From positions 1 to 44,906 of IMG/VR virus record IMGVR_UViG_3300024518_005171: 44,906 nt of DNA. One strand, given 5' to 3'. The notes below the pieces were generated by a model. It did no database searches, had not been told where the DNA came from, and saw only the letters and a program-made list of their open reading frames with translations. Source of the stretch: a virus. Position numbers and translations under genes: made by a program. Shown here one piece after another: positions 36,939-42,571 of this stretch. Position 1 is the first letter of the stretch, and each line of letters opens with the position of its first letter.

Positions 36939-38250
36939 TAAAGTCTATGAGAGTCTGCAAGAAAATATAGGGAACCCGAAGGAGATCTGGGTCGAAGACT
37001 TGATCTCAGTAGGCTGCGGGTATCGTCACTGGCTTACTTCACAGGAAGGTAAAAATCTTACGCCAAAGGAACTCTTACTAAAGGAAGTATCTTCTAATAT
37101 GAAGGCAATGGTACGCGGTTACCTTGCAGACTGTTTCCCCGAGTTTCGCCAAGGAGCAACAAAGATACTGGGGTATCCGGTCCATGCGGACATCATAGGA
37201 AAAATAGGAAATACTCTTATAGAGGTTGTTCCCGTCTCTACCTATGAGTTTAAAACAGGAAATCTGCCTAAAAGAGTCCGGATGGCGACAGCAGTTAAAG
37301 CTCATTTGTGGTGGGCCAAAGATGCCTATGTGATCCTCATTGATAGGGATAAACAAGATTGGGCTTCGTGGAAGCTATCCGGAGACTTCTCTGAAATAGG
37401 TAATCTAGTCGAAAAAGAAGCTGCGTTTATCGCGGGTTTATACACCGAAGAGTCTGCAAAGATAGGTACTGCAGACGTAAACACCTGCCGCCGCTGCCCC
37501 TTCAATGGTAGATGTCTAGCGGATAAAGTGGATTCTCCTGCCCCTTACCCCGATACAACTATATCTTCTATCGACCCGTGGATTACTCGTGAACTTGACA
37601 AGTATCTCTATGACCTAAACAAACGAGGAAGGTCGTTCATCTCGGGAAGAATAAGCCCTTCTCACTTCTCTATTACAGAGTGCGATAGATCGGTAGCATA
37701 TGGACTTTTAAAGACCCGCGAGAAGCCCAGCATTGGGGCCAAGCTCCGTCGTATCTTCGATACAGGGCACGCAGTCCACGACGTTATTCAAACCGCGTTG
37801 GCGTGGGCGTTCCCTGCGTTTCAAGCAGAGGTTCGTATGAAGATGCCCGAGTATAGAATTAGCGGAAGCTGTGATGGAGTACTAGACGATGACGGATTTG
37901 AAATCAAGAGCATCGGCAGTAAGGGGTTTGATACCCTAACAAAGATTAAGAAAGACCATAACAAACAAGCAACCCTTTACGGAATTGGGCTGCAACTTAA
38001 ACAAATGAATTATCTATATGTAAATAAAGAAACGGCGGACATACAGTCGTTTAAAGGGCCGCCAGACAGGCAGCTTTGGCATCAAATGGCCGATCGTGCC
38101 GAAAACATCATAAAAACCGTAGACTCTGATGAACTACCTCCGAAGTTGGAAGGGAAAGAATGGGCGTGCAAAAAATGCGGATACGCATGGAAATGCCGAC
38201 CGGAGCTTATAGGAGTCACACGAAAGTTTAGAATTAGGGGGCAAGCATGA
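36925..38250 (+). CDS. Tandem Cas4/RecB-type nuclease, one half inactive
   Basis: This 441-residue protein has two PD-(D/E)XK modules in a row. The C-terminal half is complete: SGSCDGVL (D317), FEIKS (E326, K328), NKQATLY (Q348, Y352) and iron-sulfur cysteines C253 plus C415, C418 and C424. The N-terminal half repeats the plan with C31 and C188, C191, C197 in the same C-x2-C-x5-C spacing and HADIIG...LIEVVPV, but Val replaces the catalytic Lys and the Q-x3-Y motif is lost. It therefore looks like a pseudo-nuclease domain fused to an active one. Cas4/AddB-type enzymes resect DNA ends, which fits the neighbouring RecA and resolvase genes. It starts inside the upstream gene (14-base overlap). 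Confidence 0.85.
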   Translation: MEIVDKVYESLQENIGNPKEIWVEDLISVGCGYRHWLTSQEGKNLTPKELLLKEVSSNMKAMVRGYLADCFPEFRQGATKILGYPVHADIIGKIGNTLIEVVPVSTYEFKTGNLPKRVRMATAVKAHLWWAKDAYVILIDRDKQDWASWKLSGDFSEIGNLVEKEAAFIAGLYTEESAKIGTADVNTCRRCPFNGRCLADKVDSPAPYPDTTISSIDPWITRELDKYLYDLNKRGRSFISGRISPSHFSITECDRSVAYGLLKTREKPSIGAKLRRIFDTGHAVHDVIQTALAWAFPAFQAEVRMKMPEYRISGSCDGVLDDDGFEIKSIGSKGFDTLTKIKKDHNKQATLYGIGLQLKQMNYLYVNKETADIQSFKGPPDRQLWHQMADRAENIIKTVDSDELPPKLEGKEWACKKCGYAWKCRPELIGVTRKFRIRGQA

Positions 38251-38888
38251 GTAGATTTCCTGTTCCAAAAAGCATTGATATCGATGAGATTCTGGAAAAC
38301 TATGGAGGTATTGCAGACAAAGTAGAAGAGGAACTGTGGAAACGCGGTATTGGCGAAACATTACCTGCGCCCTCATGCCCTAGAGACCTAGACGCTCTGA
38401 TAGAGTACAACTCCCTTCCAGATGGCTCACACGGGGAGCCTCTTATGCCAGAGGACTTAACGATACTCTCTGATGCAGCTACGGGTCAGTACTTTTCCTT
38501 GTTTACCCATTGGGCTAATTACCTTCAGTCTGAAACTACCAGAGAGAAGGGGCGCCTGGACGTCCTGACGCAGACACAAAAGGTTTTATCAGCAGCTCTC
38601 AGGGTCTGGTACAAAGAGGAGGTAGGCCTATCAGCTAATCTGTCAGACGATAAAGTAATTACTGATGACAGGTGGCTAGAGGTCAATCATCTAGTGACAA
38701 AATCATCTCTTCTCTATAAGGAGCTAAATTGCCGTTATGAGCAAATGAAGCGAATTCTCAACAATATCAGTAGAGAGCAAACACGTAGAGCAGAGGAAGT
38801 AGAACGCTCCCGACACTCCCCAGACGGGAGAGACCCCTCCTGGAACCGCGGGAGTAAAAAGTCACGGTTTAGGACAAGAGGTCGATAA
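38247..38888 (+). CDS. Hypothetical helical protein in recombination cluster
   Basis: This encodes 213 residues starting MSRFPVPKSIDIDEILENYG. It is predicted helical throughout, with a central region (FSLFTHWANYLQSETTREKG) and a basic, Arg-rich C-terminus (GSKKSRFRTRGR). No catalytic or metal motif is visible. It is ATGA-coupled to the nuclease gene and joined by TAATG to the RusA gene, so it probably acts with them. A recombination mediator or loader is possible; this is inference. Confidence 0.7.
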   Translation: MSRFPVPKSIDIDEILENYGGIADKVEEELWKRGIGETLPAPSCPRDLDALIEYNSLPDGSHGEPLMPEDLTILSDAATGQYFSLFTHWANYLQSETTREKGRLDVLTQTQKVLSAALRVWYKEEVGLSANLSDDKVITDDRWLEVNHLVTKSSLLYKELNCRYEQMKRILNNISREQTRRAEEVERSRHSPDGRDPSWNRGSKKSRFRTRGR

Positions 38889-39364
38889 TGGAATCAATCT
38901 CATTTCGATTTCCCAAGCTGCCCGTATCAGTAAATCGTCTGTACATATACCGAGGAGGTAGGAAAATCCTATCGCCTGCAGGTAGGGCGTATCGAAATGA
39001 GTTCATCTCCAAATGCGGGGGGATTAGCCAAGCGGAATTAATGCGATTTAGCGCGAATAAGGAAAGTGCGTATCAAATTCACATCTGGTACTACATACCA
39101 TTTGAACGTCTTTACAACATTCGTTACGGATCGGATAAACGTGTAGCTTCTCCCTTTGCAGACATCGATGTAGACAATATGGCGAAGCTCATTATCGACT
39201 GTATCGCACGCCTGGTCGGCATACGCGACAAAAACAACTTCACTGTATGCCTCCACAAGAGAGAGGCTCAAGCTAATGAGGAAGTAATCGCAAAGCTTCT
39301 ACCGATAAATTTAGAGGATGACCCCTATCCAATAGAACACATACAAGGAGGATCCAATGGCTAG
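38888..39364 (+). CDS. rusA: RusA-type Holliday junction resolvase
   Basis: This encodes 158 residues. The RusA fold is shown by FPKLPVSVNRLYIYRGGRKI at the N-terminus, the acidic cluster ADIDVDNMAKLIIDC (D94, D96, D104) and GIRDKNNF (D114). These Asp residues form the metal-binding site that cleaves four-way junctions symmetrically. The length is slightly above E. coli RusA (120 residues). It overlaps the next gene by eight bases. In the phage it would resolve branched DNA before packaging. Confidence 0.88.
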   Translation: MESISFRFPKLPVSVNRLYIYRGGRKILSPAGRAYRNEFISKCGGISQAELMRFSANKESAYQIHIWYYIPFERLYNIRYGSDKRVASPFADIDVDNMAKLIIDCIARLVGIRDKNNFTVCLHKREAQANEEVIAKLLPINLEDDPYPIEHIQGGSNG

Positions 39365-39704
39365 AAAAAAGGAGAAGGAAATAGACGTCCTCCGACTTCC
39401 CGAATGCAGCAAAACCGAGCTCGTACAGCTCGCACATAGAATTGGATTGCCTAGCATAAATAAGGGAATGCTCGAAGATGACATAGTATCCGCTATCCTC
39501 GGAGAAGAGGTAGCAATTAACGACGGAATTGAAGATGTACGAGGCCGCGTATACAACTACGTGAAGGCCCACCAAACTTCTCTTCTAACAACAAAAATGG
39601 ATTGCGATGCATACTGCCCAAACTGCCCGCAAGACAAAATGATTTCTTGTTTCACGGTCAATGAAGACCTCATAGAAAATTACGAAAGAAAAAGGAGTGA
39701 GTAA
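39357..39704 (+). CDS. Small SAP-like protein with cysteine cluster
   Basis: This encodes 115 residues. An N-terminal helix-extended-helix module (CSKTELVQLAHRIGLPSINK, residues 17-36) resembles SAP-type DNA-binding motifs. The C-terminal third has four cysteines (CDAYCPNC and a later C), a possible metal site. The module recurs at the end of the following gene. It overlaps RusA by eight bases and is joined by TAATG to that next gene. A DNA-associated role is likely. Confidence 0.65.
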   Translation: MARKKEKEIDVLRLPECSKTELVQLAHRIGLPSINKGMLEDDIVSAILGEEVAINDGIEDVRGRVYNYVKAHQTSLLTTKMDCDAYCPNCPQDKMISCFTVNEDLIENYERKRSE

Positions 39705-40756
39705 TGATTGATGCAAATACCCCCGTTGAGGAAGTCGGAAATAGTCGCGCAAAGATTGTGTGCCTAGCACAAAAAGTCTTTGATAAGACAGAAACACAGG
39801 CGGTGCGTGCCTTTAGTCAGTTCCGAACAAAGTCAGATATTGCCGAGGTTATCGAAGCCAAGAGAAACAACATCTTTGACTTCGGTATCTGTATACGAAA
39901 AACGGCGCCAAACTCCTTCATGTGGCCGGCTGCAGATGTTGTACTCAATTGCATCCAGAAGGCTAAAAACGGGGAAATAGACGAAATCGATCTAGAAAAC
40001 CTAGGGCTAGAAGAAACCGATTTGGAGAAACTGCTTATGAATGAATCTGCGACCAAAAAGAAAGCTCCCGTAAAACGACGAGGACGTAAAAAGAATAGTA
40101 AAGCAGATCCTATTGAATCTCCTGTCGAAGAGGTGCGTGCAGCAGAGCAACCGGAAGAGGATGTCAGTGTAGAGGAAAACAACGGAAACCTTGAGGCAAG
40201 CCTGGAGAATGCGTTCACAACGCTAGACAGTCGGATTGAAAAGAATTCCGATGCTATGCATGCGAAATTCGACGCCCTGCACACAAAAGTCGATGCTCTA
40301 TTCCTCGCGCTTAAAGGGATGATTGGTATTGTAGAAACCACTCATAGAAATACTCTTGCACTAGCGGCAAGGCAAAAAGACTTCGCAGACGGGGTCTCAT
40401 ACGTACTCTTACAGAGCGAGGCCGAGACAGAAACAGATATTCATCAGATCCCAGATGACGCTCTCAATGATGTAAGAGAGGCCTATGGACAAACTCCGTT
40501 GGAAGTTCCCGCAGACAGCGAAACAAACATCCAAGCACAAGAGCCAGAGTCCCCTATTGAGGAGGAAGTAGTCGAAGACGCCCCCGCGGACAATGGAGGA
40601 GACAATATAGTTTTCTACACTAAAGAGCAGCTGACCAAAATGGATCGAGATGAGATCGTCGCAATTGCCGAAAGAATTGGAGTGGCTAACTCCAATAAGG
40701 TTCCCTACACAGGGGTTCTAATTCGAAAGATTATCAATCTACAGGTGCAAGAGTAG
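39704..40756 (+). CDS. Acidic, modular protein with AT-hook-like and SAP-like motifs
   Basis: This encodes 350 residues, the last gene of the plus-strand block. The N-terminal 110 residues are helical; a basic AT-hook-like stretch, PVKRRGRKKNSK, lies near 122-133. It is followed by an acidic linker, a coiled coil (about 165-210, LDSRIEKNSDAMHAKFDALH), a second acidic linker (ESPIEEEVVEDAPADNGG) and a C-terminal SAP-like module (RDEIVAIAERIGVANSNK) similar to that in the preceding gene. It may bridge DNA and other proteins. The function is unknown. A strong terminator follows 30 bases after the stop. Confidence 0.7.
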   Translation: MIDANTPVEEVGNSRAKIVCLAQKVFDKTETQAVRAFSQFRTKSDIAEVIEAKRNNIFDFGICIRKTAPNSFMWPAADVVLNCIQKAKNGEIDEIDLENLGLEETDLEKLLMNESATKKKAPVKRRGRKKNSKADPIESPVEEVRAAEQPEEDVSVEENNGNLEASLENAFTTLDSRIEKNSDAMHAKFDALHTKVDALFLALKGMIGIVETTHRNTLALAARQKDFADGVSYVLLQSEAETETDIHQIPDDALNDVREAYGQTPLEVPADSETNIQAQEPESPIEEEVVEDAPADNGGDNIVFYTKEQLTKMDRDEIVAIAERIGVANSNKVPYTGVLIRKIINLQVQE

Positions 40757-40785
40757 CCACAATACAGATGCAAGAGTAGCCACAA
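40746..40785 (+). repeat. Tandem repeat over a stop codon
   Basis: The 17-base unit TGCAAGAGTAGCCACAA occurs at 40746-40762 and again at 40769-40785, a period of 23 bases. The first copy contains the TAG stop (40754-40756) of the gene before it. It looks like a recent slippage duplication between the stop and the terminator. Confidence 0.7.
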
Positions 40786-40826
40786 GACCGGGGAGTAGAA
40801 TACGCGCTATTCCCCGGTCTTCTTTT
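40786..40826 (+). terminator. Intrinsic terminator between convergent genes
   Basis: GACCGGGGA (40786-40794) pairs with TCCCCGGTC (40811-40819), the stem continuing imperfectly inward, and TTCTTTTT follows. It ends the plus-strand replication block. The minus-strand gene starting at 41238 has its stop inside the hairpin loop; there the bases after the stem are not T-rich, so the terminator works mainly in the plus direction. Confidence 0.85.
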
Positions 40827-41238
40827 TCCGGCTAGTCGTCTTCTTTTTAACCGCTTTCTTTTTTCCTGCTCCCTCTCTCCGAATTCTATTTTCCATTGCC
40901 TTTTTCATAATGGGCATCAGAAGATCATTCGGCAAGGTAAGCAGTCCGTGTATCAGATCCTGTATCGCAGGGTCTTGTTTCTCCCAAAGGCGGCCAAACT
41001 TTTCCGCGGCCTCTGCCTGGTCTTGTCGTAACTTCTTCGCAGATGTCTGTGCGCTAGATAACGTGCGCCGACTCTTCTTTACGAAAGACTCTTTCTTAAA
41101 ATCATAAAGACTCTCGCCAGGAACGAATGTCTCCTGGGCCTCAATAATGACTTGTGCACTGGCGTCAGAAATCCCAAGAGTACCCATTGTTCGAATAAGT
41201 ACTTCTCCTGTTTTCTTTTCTACGAGATATCTAAACAT
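40807..41238 (-). CDS. Small basic protein after tail-fibre genes
   Basis: This encodes 143 residues starting MFRYLVEKKTGEVLIRTMGT. The first 60 residues look like a small alpha/beta domain. The middle is helical (KKLRQDQAEAAEKFGRLWEK), and the last 25 residues are almost all Lys/Arg with Thr/Ser (KKKAVKKKTTSRKKKTGE). It overlaps the upstream fibre gene by eight bases, which suggests a chaperone or small tail component, but no family is recognised. It ends inside the terminator hairpin of the convergent replication block. Confidence 0.65.
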   Translation of the reverse strand: MFRYLVEKKTGEVLIRTMGTLGISDASAQVIIEAQETFVPGESLYDFKKESFVKKSRRTLSSAQTSAKKLRQDQAEAAEKFGRLWEKQDPAIQDLIHGLLTLPNDLLMPIMKKAMENRIRREGAGKKKAVKKKTTSRKKKTGE

Positions 41239-42571
41239 GGAACACCACTAAAGTATATGACTGTGTCTGTAGGCTTAATCCCACCGGAACAAGAGAAGTA
41301 GAACTGCCAGACATAATGATACTTCCTGCATTCTCTGTGATATGCAAACTATGCCCTCCTCCTGTGTTGATATTTGACCAGAGCACATTCCCCGTGGAAG
41401 CAGTAGCGGCAAAGACTATAGCCCCCTTGATAAGTCCCGCTATACCGTGAGCAAATGAAGTGGCTCCGCCAGCAGAAAAAACACCGGTGTACTCAGTCCA
41501 CTGCAAAGGCGCAGGAGTAGTAGGAGTAAATAGCCCCGTGCCAGTATTCATCGTCCCAAAGGCTATCCCTGCGACGCCTGGGCCATACACTCCATTACCA
41601 CCTGCAAATAAAACACCGAAATTAGGTGCACTTTTACTATAGAAAATAAGGTCGTCGCCCAGTACTTTAAGTCCCCAACCAAGCGCGATAGCAGGAGTTT
41701 CTGCAATGCTAACGAGGCCACTCGCATCCACTGTAAAGTTAATATTTCCGGGGTTTTGCCCTATCTGCAATTCATCTGTCGCAGTCGGCCACCCTGGAGA
41801 TACTGTATTAACTATCACCTCTGGTCCGTGAACTTGCGTATCCACAGTCTGACCGCCGTCGTAAGCCCCCTGTAGAGTTGACACGCCGGGAGGGCCCTGG
41901 CCACCCACAACGTTATAGAATGTGATCGTTTCACCACCGGCCGCAAACGCGGCATCGGTAAGAATCGTATTGGACAAATCCCCAACTGCCCCGACTTCTG
42001 CGTAGAAGTCCCCCGTTGGAATACCTGCACGTAAGCGGAGCGACGCGCCCCCGGCGGCGGGGCCGACATATACCGCGAGTTGATTACTTCCTACAATATA
42101 GTCAAAGGGTACCGTATAGCCAATAGCACCGCTTCCCGCTACGGTATCTCGATCGGACGATCCGAACAAACCGCCGAGGGACTTCACCTCGCCGTCCCCG
42201 ATAACTGTTCCGTCCGCTACATAAAATCGATCATCCGCTCCTCGGGCACCCAAATATAGACGGTCATCATCATCATTAGTAACGCTGGACAGAGGGAGTA
42301 CCGTCAAAGTAACGACACCCGCAGATGCCCGGTCAAGGACTATGTAGATGCCGTCCCCCGTATTTATGATATTGCCGATGACTCCCGCGACAATAGTAAA
42401 TGTTCCAAGTCCCCCCACAGTCACGTTGATAGTATCGCTCCATGTAAGAAACGAGGTTCCTGCATTCCACGCCCAAAGACCTCCATCGGATAAAAACGTA
42501 TTTCTATCCTGACGTGAAACAGTTTGAGAGCCTAGGTCTTTCCCTTGATTTCTATTAATTCCTCCTGCCAT
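41231..42571 (-). CDS. Tail-fibre-like protein A
   Basis: This encodes 446 residues rich in Gly, Val, Thr, Asn and Asp, with almost no Cys and few Lys, typical of trimeric beta-structured fibres. Residues 17-135 form a module (FLSDGGLWAWNAGTSFLTWS to DRFYVADGTVIGDGEVKSLG) that also occurs twice in the next gene upstream. The C-terminal 150 residues are a different Gly/Ser-rich beta region, possibly the receptor-binding head. The start is fixed by a TAATG junction with the upstream gene. It would take part in host recognition or the tail tip. Confidence 0.8.
   Translation of the reverse strand: MAGGINRNQGKDLGSQTVSRQDRNTFLSDGGLWAWNAGTSFLTWSDTINVTVGGLGTFTIVAGVIGNIINTGDGIYIVLDRASAGVVTLTVLPLSSVTNDDDDRLYLGARGADDRFYVADGTVIGDGEVKSLGGLFGSSDRDTVAGSGAIGYTVPFDYIVGSNQLAVYVGPAAGGASLRLRAGIPTGDFYAEVGAVGDLSNTILTDAAFAAGGETITFYNVVGGQGPPGVSTLQGAYDGGQTVDTQVHGPEVIVNTVSPGWPTATDELQIGQNPGNINFTVDASGLVSIAETPAIALGWGLKVLGDDLIFYSKSAPNFGVLFAGGNGVYGPGVAGIAFGTMNTGTGLFTPTTPAPLQWTEYTGVFSAGGATSFAHGIAGLIKGAIVFAATASTGNVLWSNINTGGGHSLHITENAGSIIMSGSSTSLVPVGLSLQTQSYTLVVFHV
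42167..42523 (-). repeat. Fibre module, copy 1 (in fibre protein A)
   Basis: This codes for the module with DGGLWAWNAGTSFLTWSD at its start, IYIVLDRA in the middle and RGADDRFYVADGTVIGDGE at its end. The copies are similar in protein sequence, not in DNA, so they are old duplications. Confidence 0.75.
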
